Below, piece after piece: positions 15,600-23,907 of a stretch of DNA of 48,970 nucleotides. Within the stretch, counting starts at the first letter, position 1, and every line of letters starts with the position of its first letter. The notes beneath the pieces were generated by a model, which worked only from the letters and a program-made list of their open reading frames with translations, did not search any database and was not told the DNA's origin. The stretch covers positions 1-48,970 of the forward strand of contig JALNLN010000013.1 of the NCBI GenBank assembly GCA_023267855.1, given 5' to 3'. A program made the translations under genes and the position numbers. The DNA is from Candidatus Geocrenenecus dongiae. Lineage in GTDB: Archaea; Thermoproteota; Nitrososphaeria_A; Caldarchaeales; Wolframiiraptoraceae.

Positions 15600-17237
15600 C
15601 TACTCGCCTCTAATCCTCTTTAAAATAGAGTCTGGAGATACATCGTAAGTCTTACTACATCCACTACACTTAAACCTTAATTTGAAATTTCCAGAAGAAA
15701 GTTTTTCTAACTCTTCTTCTGAGGGAAGAGCCACAACTGTAGATTGCTTGCAGTGAATACACGTTATTCTAGCCTTCCTGCCTTTCCCAATTGTTTCTAA
15801 TTCGCGTAGTGATCCATCTGACGCTATAGCTTGGAGTTCTACTCGAGTTTCACTAGGCTTTACTTCAAGACTAGGTGCTGGAGTAGGTCCTGTACCTCTA
15901 CTCTTCTCTTCAAGAACTCTTCTCAGAGAAGCTACCTCTTCTTCAAGCATTACTCTCTTCTCATTCAAATTCTTCAATTCTCTTTCAATCCTCTCAAAAA
16001 CCCATTTAGGAACAAAATCTTTCTTCACGTAAGGCATTATCAAATCTACTATTAAACGTCTAGTCTTCTCAAGAAAGTATGGTTCAAGAGATTTCTGAGC
16101 AATTGCTTCTCCACGTTTTATCTTTATCAATTTCTGAATGTATTGTGCGAGAGTTTCTAGATCTTCTACGGTGCCTCCCTCAGGATCTTGTAAGAGTCTA
16201 AGTATAGAATAGGCTGCAGCCATTTCATTCTCCAACAGTTCTAGATACTTTTCTTTTTCTTCAATCTGGTTCTGAAGTTTCCTTAAGTTCTGGGATAACT
16301 CTTCATGTTTAGCGATGATCTCTTCTATGGATTCACTTACCTGCAATAGCTTTGATAGAGTCTTCTTTAATTCCCCTATCTCTGCTTCAATACTACTTAA
16401 TTCTGATCTCTTTTTTTCAAGAAATTTGTTAACTTCAGAAATATCAAACTTCATTTTCGTAAGTTCTTCAATCTCCCTTCTCAGACTATCTACATCTTCT
16501 CTATACTTTGATATCTCTTGAAATAGGTTGCTTCTTTCTTCAGACAATCTCTTGACGGCTTCCTCCAATTCTTCTAAATTTTTAATATGTCCGTATGTCT
16601 TCTGAACGATTTCTTGTAGAGAGTTCTTTTCTAATTGAAGTCTTCTGAGTTCTTCTTCAGCTTTGCTTACTTCTCTGTTTAACTCATCCATCTTTTTTGA
16701 CAGATCTTCATATTTGGAGATTATTGAGATTATCTTATCTACGTCGTAGTTATTCTGTCTAAATTCTTGGAGGACTCTAACAATCTTCTCTAGTTCTTCT
16801 AATCTTAATCCATGTTCTCTTAAAGCTTCTAGTAAAGAAGATATCTTCTTAACACTTTCTAGAGTTAAGTTGTACTGAGACATATAGATAGATAAATCTT
16901 CTTCAATCCTCTTTCGCTTCTCTTGTAGTTGCTGGATCATGTATCTAGTTTTAACTTCTTCTTTGGTTAATTTCTCATATTCTCTAAGAAGTGAGTGGTA
17001 ACTCTTACCATACTCTTTCTCAAGTTTCCTTAAACGTATAGCATAATTAATGTACCGGATAAGAGTCTTCTTATCCCACTTAAGAGAATCTATTATTTCT
17101 ATCAACTGCTGGATTTTCTCTCTAGGTAGACCTATCACAAGTTCTTCTTTTTTCTCAGGTATAGCTATCACTACCTCAAATTCCTTCATAATATCATTAC
17201 GGATTATATTCTTCTGAGATTCTTCAGCTTCGCTCAC
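15600..17237 (-). CDS. Coiled-coil protein with C-terminal zinc ribbon
   Basis: A 545-residue protein with no signal peptide, beginning at a GTG. Residues about 60-350 are long coiled coil, with a break near 340-420 (LQDPEGGTVEDLETLAQYIQ, then LIVDLIMPYVKKDF). The C-terminus carries a zinc ribbon: CIHCKQS and, about 36 residues later, CSGCSKTY. It lacks Walker motifs, so it is not an SMC ATPase. It is followed within three bases by the winged-helix gene and then, convergently, hjc. A DNA- or RNA-organising role is a reasonable guess but is unsupported beyond the neighbours. Confidence 0.65.
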   Translation of the reverse strand: MSEAEESQKNIIRNDIMKEFEVVIAIPEKKEELVIGLPREKIQQLIEIIDSLKWDKKTLIRYINYAIRLRKLEKEYGKSYHSLLREYEKLTKEEVKTRYMIQQLQEKRKRIEEDLSIYMSQYNLTLESVKKISSLLEALREHGLRLEELEKIVRVLQEFRQNNYDVDKIISIISKYEDLSKKMDELNREVSKAEEELRRLQLEKNSLQEIVQKTYGHIKNLEELEEAVKRLSEERSNLFQEISKYREDVDSLRREIEELTKMKFDISEVNKFLEKKRSELSSIEAEIGELKKTLSKLLQVSESIEEIIAKHEELSQNLRKLQNQIEEKEKYLELLENEMAAAYSILRLLQDPEGGTVEDLETLAQYIQKLIKIKRGEAIAQKSLEPYFLEKTRRLIVDLIMPYVKKDFVPKWVFERIERELKNLNEKRVMLEEEVASLRRVLEEKSRGTGPTPAPSLEVKPSETRVELQAIASDGSLRELETIGKGRKARITCIHCKQSTVVALPSEEELEKLSSGNFKLRFKCSGCSKTYDVSPDSILKRIRGE

Positions 17238-17400
17238 AATCGAACTCGATAAATGATTATACTCCGACAGATATATAGGTTATGGTGCTGTACGATACAT
17301 ATATTTTCCGTAAAAATACCAAAAATATAGAAGAAAAATACTAGTAGTAAATCTATCTCTGAGAACTCTATTTTATGTGTTTTAGTTTTATTTTTTATAG

Positions 17401-17832
17401 TTAGGTTTCTCTTCTACTTGTTCTTTTGAATCTTGGTTTACTACCTGTTCTTCTGAAGCTTCCGCCAGTTTGACCTACCTGTCTTTCTGAAAGATTGTTC
17501 TCTACGTTTACTTCAGGGATATTTAACTCTAAAGATTCTACTTTACCAAATCTACCGAGATTTAACTGCATTCTTCCTCTATAGAGTTTTATGAATGCGT
17601 TCGATATCTTCACCGTATCTCCTTCATTTATCTCATCTACTCTCTCATCCCATAGAACAAGACTTATAGCTCCAGTTTCATCTGCTATCAATGCTTCACT
17701 CAATCTATGTTCCGATCTATCATATTGAGATGAAACAACTCTTTCTGGCTTTTTACTAACAACTTTTGCAATAATATTTACACCACGGGAACGTGGTGTA
17801 AGATCTTTTATTTTAACTAGGTTTTCCACCAT
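17401..17832 (-). CDS. ssb: Single-stranded DNA-binding protein, crenarchaeal type
   Basis: A single OB-fold SSB of 143 residues like the Sulfolobus protein. The pattern VNIIAKVVSKKPE, then SEALIADETGAISLVLWDER, GDTVKISNAFIKLYRGRMQL and NLGRFGKVE follows the fold strand by strand. The tail after about residue 110 is disordered and basic (RRTGSKPRFKRTSRR), where the Sulfolobus protein has a Gly/Arg-rich segment ending in acidic residues, so partner binding through the tail may differ. A 41-codon open frame overlaps the start (see findings). Confidence 0.9.
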   Translation of the reverse strand: MVENLVKIKDLTPRSRGVNIIAKVVSKKPERVVSSQYDRSEHRLSEALIADETGAISLVLWDERVDEINEGDTVKISNAFIKLYRGRMQLNLGRFGKVESLELNIPEVNVENNLSERQVGQTGGSFRRTGSKPRFKRTSRRET

Positions 17833-17928
17833 TTTCTAACTCCTCATTTAGTTGCTTAATCATGTTTCTAATACTATTTAAGTATTCATTTTCTAAAGAG
17901 TATCGTTTATAAGATTGTTGATCTTCAG

Positions 17929-18687
17929 TTAGATTGTTTTAACATGTTCATAGAAAGCTATTGTTAGGTAGATGTAAGAATATAGGTATAAAAGTTCTAG
18001 TGGATGTCCTTCCCAGAGAATCCCTATTAGATCAGCATGATAGTATGTTAACTCAGCTATTCCGATAAATATGAATCCTATTGAGATCATTAACCAAGAT
18101 GTTTGTAGTTTTCCACCTATGAAAACCGATAATGTCATTAAAGCTACCACTATCAGTATCGTGTCTAACAGTGGGTAAGCTGTAGAAAGAAATGCCGTAA
18201 TTACATCTACACTAGAAAAGAATGCTTCGGGAATTATGTAGAATCCAGCTACTGTAGCCACTATAAAACCGGCTAAGAAACTGCATAATACAATCCTTTT
18301 ACTTAATGCTATTTTAAAAATATTTAGATATATGAATAATCCCATGAATAATGGTATGTATCCAGCTAGATAGAAAACATCAGCGATAGATGGAAATGGG
18401 ATCTCTATACTAAACCACAATACGTATAAAGTCCATGCAAGCTCTCCGATAAACCATAAAAATAATCCAGTAAAAAATATGAAGAACAATATACCTAACG
18501 TACTTTTTAATCCATATCTTCTAGTAAGATGTAAAGCTGTGAGAGAACATAGGAGAGCTAGAATAGGAAATAATATGTTACTTACAACTAGTATGAAATA
18601 TCTATCAAAATATCCATAGATGTAGATTAGGGTAATCAAAATTGTGAGTAAGATAATAAATGGGTAAAACGGGTTTGAGATTTTCAT
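17929..18687 (-). CDS. Multi-pass membrane protein, function unknown
   Basis: A 252-residue protein with about eight hydrophobic helices and short loops. The motif FIGELAWTLYVL, then IPFPSIADVFYLAGYIPL, resembles the N-terminal membrane input regions of some archaeal and bacterial signalling proteins, but no kinase, PAS or cyclase domain follows here. Loop residues such as Glu, Trp and Asp within helices suggest a ligand or light/redox input rather than transport. Lies upstream of ssb on the same strand. Confidence 0.65.
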   Translation of the reverse strand: MKISNPFYPFIILLTILITLIYIYGYFDRYFILVVSNILFPILALLCSLTALHLTRRYGLKSTLGILFFIFFTGLFLWFIGELAWTLYVLWFSIEIPFPSIADVFYLAGYIPLFMGLFIYLNIFKIALSKRIVLCSFLAGFIVATVAGFYIIPEAFFSSVDVITAFLSTAYPLLDTILIVVALMTLSVFIGGKLQTSWLMISIGFIFIGIAELTYYHADLIGILWEGHPLELLYLYSYIYLTIAFYEHVKTI

Positions 18688-18742
18688 AACATTTAACTCA
18701 TGTCATAGTCATTCATAAACCTTAACTTTGATGATTCTTCTG

Positions 18743-20356
18743 TCAGCATGATTTCGATCGCAGAGAACTTTCAATCGTTTCTCCAATAATCTTTACAACT
18801 TTATCTAAACCGATGTCCCAAATGTAGGGGCCAAGTCTTGGGCCATAGTCTCTTGATAGAAGAATTTGGTAGAGTTTCTTAAAGAATTCTGGTGGAGGTA
18901 TGCCGTGTTTTCTAGCTGTATTGAAGATCATGTTCTGGATATCTGTTGGTGATGAAGCATTCTTTATTTCTAAAATTAATTCTCTTAAAGCTTTTATCTC
19001 AGCATCATTCAGTGGTACTGGCTCTCTCGCAATCTTTCCGAAATCTCTCGCATAGTTTAATGCAAGTTTTATTTTCACCAAACTTTTATCATCTATCTTG
19101 TATCCATAACGTTGGATTCTACTGATAACGAATTCTTCTCTCTTATCTTCTGGAGCTACTTGGGATAATTCAACTATTAATGAATAGGGTATGTGGGTTG
19201 AAGGTTTTTCAGGAGGTTTAAGGAGGTGTGCGTAGAGATAGAGTCCACGTAATTTTTCACGTTCCATTACATTATCTATCTTCACTTTATTAAAGTAGAC
19301 ATCTTCTAGAAAGTCTAGCTCATCCATAATCTTCGGTATAATCTCATACGATATCGTTCTAGTCCCAGTAACCCGTTTAAAGAAGAGTAGTAAGAGACTT
19401 TCAGGTACGCCATACTTATACCATTCCTGTGGTGTGAAGACGTTTCCAGCAGATTTAGAAATCTTCCTACCAGATTTATCTAGGAATAGTTCATATTTAA
19501 CATGGAATGGAGGCTCAAACATAAGTATCTCTCTACAAATTATATCGTTAACTTTGACTGAATCTGCTATGTCCTTACCGTAAGCTTCAAATCTTATATC
19601 TAATGTACTCCATCTAGCAGCGAACTCTGTTTTCCATGCTAGTTTTCCATCATCTCTAGATATATCTGCTACGCCTTCATATCCACATCCATTAATCCAG
19701 TTTCCTCTAATCTCAACACCAGTACACCGATAGTGAACTATATTCTTCTCCGGATCATATCTATATGATTGTGTTGTGTATATCCTACCACAATTCTTAC
19801 ATACAGCAAAGTATGGCAACATATTAAGATACTTTTCTTGACCTGTAACATCTTTTATTATCTTTCCAACAACTTTAGCATTTAACAATATTTTATGTAT
19901 TGCATCACGCATCACACCACTCCTATAGGTTTCTCTACCAGATTTGAATACGTATTCTACTCCTGCTCTATCTAAAGCATCTCTGAGCATACCGCTCATA
20001 TGATCTGAGTAAGATTTATGGCATCCAAATGGGTCAGGTATACTCGATACAGGCATAAGCAGATACTCTTTAAGTTCTTCTGGAAAACCTAAAGGAACTT
20101 TTCTGAGACCATCCATATCATCACAGAACGCTATTGTCTCCGATCTATATCCAAGTTCTCTTAAAGCTAGAGTCACCCCATACGCTCTTATAGCATCCGC
20201 CATGCTTCCAATATGAGGTATCCCTGAAGCTCCTAAACCACTCTCAGTTCTAATTAAATCGAGACTTCTACCTAGCTTCTTCTCTCTTTCTACAAGTTCG
20301 TAGGCGACCTTGTCAAGCCAAGTCCCATGACCTATAATTTGTTTTTCCTTCTTCAT
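18743..20356 (-). CDS. lysS: Lysyl-tRNA synthetase, class I
   Basis: Charges tRNA-Lys. This is the class I form common in archaea, unrelated to the class II enzyme. The HIGH equivalent is HIGS at 48-51 and the KMSKS equivalent is KISKS at 298-302. Cysteines at 186, 189, 211 and 224 form the zinc-binding insertion. Length (537) is normal. Upstream on the same strand, 83 bases away, is a predicted methyltransferase gene. Confidence 0.96.
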   Translation of the reverse strand: MKKEKQIIGHGTWLDKVAYELVEREKKLGRSLDLIRTESGLGASGIPHIGSMADAIRAYGVTLALRELGYRSETIAFCDDMDGLRKVPLGFPEELKEYLLMPVSSIPDPFGCHKSYSDHMSGMLRDALDRAGVEYVFKSGRETYRSGVMRDAIHKILLNAKVVGKIIKDVTGQEKYLNMLPYFAVCKNCGRIYTTQSYRYDPEKNIVHYRCTGVEIRGNWINGCGYEGVADISRDDGKLAWKTEFAARWSTLDIRFEAYGKDIADSVKVNDIICREILMFEPPFHVKYELFLDKSGRKISKSAGNVFTPQEWYKYGVPESLLLLFFKRVTGTRTISYEIIPKIMDELDFLEDVYFNKVKIDNVMEREKLRGLYLYAHLLKPPEKPSTHIPYSLIVELSQVAPEDKREEFVISRIQRYGYKIDDKSLVKIKLALNYARDFGKIAREPVPLNDAEIKALRELILEIKNASSPTDIQNMIFNTARKHGIPPPEFFKKLYQILLSRDYGPRLGPYIWDIGLDKVVKIIGETIESSLRSKSC

Positions 20357-20439
20357 CCCACCTGTACCCTACGTTCTAAACAACAATACGTTCTTCTCTG
20401 TATTTAACAATACGCCCAGGTAATGAAGACAGCTGATTG

Positions 20440-21324
20440 TCATGGTATCTTTTTTACTCCATAAACACATCTTGATCGTGGATCATGTTTTACGTGGAAG
20501 CCTGCTTGCCTCATTCTTTCTAATACTCCTCTCCAAATCTTCTTACCTGAATGTATTCCAGGTTGACCAATATAATGAACTATTCTACCGTTTTTTCTTA
20601 ATACCTTGAAGAGTTTTTTATAGAATTCTAGACTGTATAGTTCTCCAGCTAACGATATTCTAGGTGGATCATGTATAATTACGTCGAAATATTCTTCTCC
20701 ACATTCTTCTAGACCTTCATATACGTCTACGTTAAATATTTTTATCTTATCGTTCTCTAGTTCTCTGGACCAAGGATTTAGACATGAAAGTTCTAGAACA
20801 TTTTGATCTACTTCAAATGAAATAATGCTACATGCACCTTTCTTTAAAGCTTCTATGGCCGTGTACCCTAGACCTGTGCATGTATCTAGAACTCTACAGC
20901 ATTTCAAGTTACCGAGTAGAGATATCTTCATCTTCGTATCAATATCTGGTGTAACATCTTTTACACGATGCATATGTATTCCATCTATCTCTAATGTTGG
21001 TGGTTTGCCCCACTTCACAAAGACCAACTTATAGAAATGTTCTCTAGAAATACTTGCAGAAAAGATTCTACCACCATCTATAAAGAATATATCTCTAGGT
21101 TTCTTGGAGATTATTTCAAGTTCACTCCAATCAACTAGTTCTCCTCTAATCTCTACACCTTCTTCAGAGAGTTTAACGTATTCTTGAGAAAAACCTAGAT
21201 CAAGAGAGATAGAAACTTCTCTTAAACCCATCTTCCAAGCTCTACTTAACTCAGAAAATATATGGTAACAGAGAACAGGTTTACCTTTCCATCTATATTT
21301 GAATAATTTTTCTTCTAGCTTCAT
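20440..21324 (-). CDS. Predicted archaeal SAM-dependent methyltransferase (COG2521-like)
   Basis: A 294-residue class I methyltransferase. SAM-binding motif I reads VLDTCTGLGYTA, followed by an acidic strand end (ISFEVDQN) and motif IV DPPRIS. An N-terminal domain of about 125 residues precedes the catalytic fold. DPPR/DPPY-type motifs often go with N-methylation of nucleobases or amides, so an RNA or protein target is likely, but the substrate is unknown. It resembles the conserved archaeal family COG2521. Faces away from dtdA, sharing a 73-base promoter gap. Confidence 0.82.
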   Translation of the reverse strand: MKLEEKLFKYRWKGKPVLCYHIFSELSRAWKMGLREVSISLDLGFSQEYVKLSEEGVEIRGELVDWSELEIISKKPRDIFFIDGGRIFSASISREHFYKLVFVKWGKPPTLEIDGIHMHRVKDVTPDIDTKMKISLLGNLKCCRVLDTCTGLGYTAIEALKKGACSIISFEVDQNVLELSCLNPWSRELENDKIKIFNVDVYEGLEECGEEYFDVIIHDPPRISLAGELYSLEFYKKLFKVLRKNGRIVHYIGQPGIHSGKKIWRGVLERMRQAGFHVKHDPRSRCVYGVKKIP

Positions 21325-21397
21325 CCGACAACCTAACTTTATACAATATCTATATAGGTATTAGAGTCAGTTTTCAGATTATTAGTATCGTTGAGAG

Positions 21398-22198
21398 ATG
21401 AGGAGAGTTATCATTATCTCTAGAGTTGATGATGTATCTATGAGTGTTGGAGATGTTCTGGTAGAATCTTTTGGTTTTAGAGAAACGGGGGAAGGAAGAT
21501 TCTCGAGAGGGAAGGTTGAGCTAGTGTATATCGATGAAAAACACATTTTTGCTGAAGAAATTGGGGAGAGGCTTAAAGCAGATCTAGTTATTGTTCCTTC
21601 ATCACATAGATCTGAGAAAGGTGTACAAGCATTCCTCACACATCCTGTAGGCAACTGGACGGAAGATTCTTCATACGGTGGTAGACCTAGACAACTCTCA
21701 GCCACAAGCGCATTAATGCTTAGAGAATCATTAAAAACACTCTGGGAGGAATCAAACAAACTAGGTATAGATGATCTAGATGTTAGACTAGAAGTCACTC
21801 ACCATGGCCCATACACAACGGTTCCAATAATATTCATTGAAGTAGGTGGAAGTTTTGAGAAAATTGTTTCTAGAAGAGAGATAGAAGTTGTAGCTGCTGC
21901 TTCTCTCAAAACTGCAGAGATAGAATTACACAGAATCGAGAATACGGCTATAGGGTTCGGGGGAGGACATTATGCTCCATCATTCACGAAAATAGTGTTA
22001 GAAGGAGATTATCTAGTTGGACATATGTGTCCAAAGTACGCTCTACCTATAACGTTAGAACAAATAAAACAAGCTGTAGAGAGAACATACGAAAAACCAA
22101 GGATAGCTTTGATAGATTGGAAGGGAATAACATCTAATAATAGGAAAGAGCTAGTTTCTCAGTTAGAATCTTTAAACTTGGAAATCATTAAGATTTAG
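21398..22198 (+). CDS. dtdA: D-aminoacyl-tRNA deacylase DtdA
   Basis: Archaeal/plant-type (GEK1) enzyme that hydrolyses D-amino acids from mischarged tRNAs. Seen: SSHRSEKGVQAFLTHPVGNW near 68-87, VTHHGP near 129-134, and GFGGGHYAP near 186-194; these hold the zinc and phosphorylase-like fold residues. Length of 266 is typical. The gene begins a plus-strand run with the HTH regulator, moaD and moeB. Confidence 0.95.
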   Translation: MRRVIIISRVDDVSMSVGDVLVESFGFRETGEGRFSRGKVELVYIDEKHIFAEEIGERLKADLVIVPSSHRSEKGVQAFLTHPVGNWTEDSSYGGRPRQLSATSALMLRESLKTLWEESNKLGIDDLDVRLEVTHHGPYTTVPIIFIEVGGSFEKIVSRREIEVVAAASLKTAEIELHRIENTAIGFGGGHYAPSFTKIVLEGDYLVGHMCPKYALPITLEQIKQAVERTYEKPRIALIDWKGITSNNRKELVSQLESLNLEIIKI

Positions 22199-22280
22199 TA
22201 TAGAGGGTCTAAAAAGAGTAGGGTAAAAATCGTTGTACGAGAGAAGTTCTTATATACTCGGTCTTAATATTTGCTATAGG

Positions 22281-22655
22281 ATGCAGCTACCCTCAGAGAT
22301 AGAAGCAAGATATCTCTTACCATCTCTGAGAGCGTATATTGCTAAGAAGCTTATCTTGGAGAAGGGATATACTCAAGAAAAGGCTGCGAAAGCTATGGGA
22401 TTGACACAAGCAGCTGTAAGTAATTATCTTAGAGGTGTTAGAGGTTTTAAGATAGACTTAGAAGGAAATCTAGAGATATCTAAGTATATTGAAGAGATAG
22501 TTGAGATGGTATGTAATAATGTTCCAGCTGAAGAAATAACTAAGAAGCTTAATGAACTCCTAGTATACATTAGGAAGAAGGGGATTCTATGTAATCTACA
22601 TAAAACAGTCGAACCCATCTTAAATACTAAGAAATGCGGTGTATGTAAAGAATAG
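22281..22655 (+). CDS. HTH regulator with Cys/His module, ThiR N-terminal type
   Basis: The ATG at 22281 gives 124 residues; the frame is open 16 codons earlier but the family begins with PSEIEARYLLPSLR. The HTH is YTQEKAAKAMGLTQAAVSNY (33-52). The C-terminal GILCNLHK...CGVC supplies a Cys-His-Cys-Cys set that could bind zinc or an FeS cluster. The same two parts, in the same order, form the first 140 residues of the ThiR protein at 41966-42928, but here no ThiN domain follows. The gene ends 16 bases before moaD, so it may control the molybdopterin genes; that is inference from position. Confidence 0.75.
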   Translation: MQLPSEIEARYLLPSLRAYIAKKLILEKGYTQEKAAKAMGLTQAAVSNYLRGVRGFKIDLEGNLEISKYIEEIVEMVCNNVPAEEITKKLNELLVYIRKKGILCNLHKTVEPILNTKKCGVCKE

Positions 22656-22671
22656 GTCTGAGGGTTTAGTC

Positions 22672-22962
22672 GTGAAGATAACTGTTAAAGCATTCGCAAC
22701 ATTTAGAGAAATTCTAGGGCAAACTGGACAGCTAAATATAGAGTCTCCTACCAGAGAACTAGACATAAAAACATTAATAGAATACTTAGTAGAACATTTA
22801 GGAGTAAGGTTCCGAGAAGAAATCTTAGATGAAAATGGAATGGTTAAGAAGAATGTAAAGATACTTGTAAATGGTAGAGACATAGATTTCCTCAACGGAG
22901 TTTCAACAAAACTTAAAGATGGTGACATAGTAGTCTTTGTTCCACCGGTAGCTGGAGGATAA
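22672..22962 (+). CDS. moaD: MoaD-like sulfur carrier protein
   Basis: A 96-residue ubiquitin-fold sulfur carrier. It begins ITVKAFATFREILGQ and ends PPVAGG, the Gly-Gly tail that is adenylated and thiocarboxylated by a MoeB-type enzyme before giving sulfur to the pterin. I start at GTG 22672, preceded by a GAGGG Shine-Dalgarno; the upstream extension of the frame lies in the previous gene. The E1-like partner follows at 23087. ThiS or a tRNA-thiolation carrier are possible alternatives, but the length and PPVAGG fit MoaD best. Confidence 0.88.
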   Translation: MKITVKAFATFREILGQTGQLNIESPTRELDIKTLIEYLVEHLGVRFREEILDENGMVKKNVKILVNGRDIDFLNGVSTKLKDGDIVVFVPPVAGG

Positions 22963-23041
22963 TCTAGAGAAACTCAACACAGATCTTCAAAGATACTTGG
23001 AGAAACTTCTTCTACACTTTTAACTGTAATTATTGTTAGAG

Positions 23042-23055
23042 ATTTAACGTTAAAT
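23042..23055. promoter_or_regulatory. Palindrome at the moeB promoter
   Basis: ATTTAACGTTAAAT is a 14-bp perfect palindrome 32-45 bases before the moeB ATG. Its right half (ttaaatat) could serve as the TATA box, so bound protein would block transcription. Confidence 0.35.
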
Positions 23056-23086
23056 ATCTTGTCTATGTATAGTTATCTTTGGATTG

Positions 23087-23830
23087 ATGGTGAATTTGAC
23101 TGAGAAAGAATTGGAGAGATATGATAGGCAGATTAGGATTAAAGGGATCGGTGTTGATGGACAGCTTAAAATTAAGAATTCTAGAGTTGCGGTTATTGGT
23201 ATTGGAGGACTTGGCGGTATCTCTTCAATGTATCTAGTTGCGGCTGGAGTAGGTTTCGTAAAGATAATTGATTTCGGTAGAGTTGAGTTGAGCAATCTTA
23301 ATCGTCAGCTTTTATACAGTGAAGAAGATGTAGGTAAACTAAAAGTAGAAGTTGCAGCCAGAAAACTTGAATCCCTAAACTCTGATGTAACTATAGAAGC
23401 TGTAAACGAATATGTCTCTGAAGATAATATTGGTAGACTCATAGGAGATGTAGACGTGGTTGTAGATGGAATGGATAACTTCAAGACAAGGTTTATTATA
23501 AATGATAAATGTGTAGAACTTGGGATACCGTTTATTCATGGAGCCGTCTATAGTTTTGAAGGAAGGCTTATGACTATAATACCAGGCGAGACCCCGTGTC
23601 TCAGATGTCTGATCCCAGAACCTCCACCAGAACATGAAATAGTCCCAGTCATAGGACCAGCGCCAGGAGTTATTGGATCTCTAGAAGCACTAGAAGCCAT
23701 AAAAGTAATCTTAAAGATTGGAGAATCATTAAAGAACAAGCTTCTGGTTTTTGATGGATTAAATCTGGAATTCCATACTATACCAATAGAAAAGTCTCCG
23801 AACTGCCCCACATGTTCTAAGATCAAATAA
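23087..23830 (+). CDS. moeB: MoeB/ThiF-type adenylyltransferase
   Basis: E1-like enzyme that adenylates the C-terminal Gly of a sulfur carrier. Seen: YDRQIRIKGIG near 12-22, ATP-site GIGGLG near 36-41, ELSNLNRQLLY near 66-76, and a zinc site made by CLRC near 170-173 and CPTC at the C-terminus. Length 247 fits MoeB without a rhodanese domain. Start taken at ATG 23087; TTG at 23084 is possible. Pairs with moaD about 120 bases upstream, though a separate palindromic promoter lies between. Confidence 0.92.
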   Translation: MVNLTEKELERYDRQIRIKGIGVDGQLKIKNSRVAVIGIGGLGGISSMYLVAAGVGFVKIIDFGRVELSNLNRQLLYSEEDVGKLKVEVAARKLESLNSDVTIEAVNEYVSEDNIGRLIGDVDVVVDGMDNFKTRFIINDKCVELGIPFIHGAVYSFEGRLMTIIPGETPCLRCLIPEPPPEHEIVPVIGPAPGVIGSLEALEAIKVILKIGESLKNKLLVFDGLNLEFHTIPIEKSPNCPTCSKIK

Positions 23831-23907
23831 ACATGTTCTTCTCCCTAACCTATAATTCAGCCACAATGAAATAAAATAAATTTTAGGAAAATGTATGTAG
23901 TTCCGTT

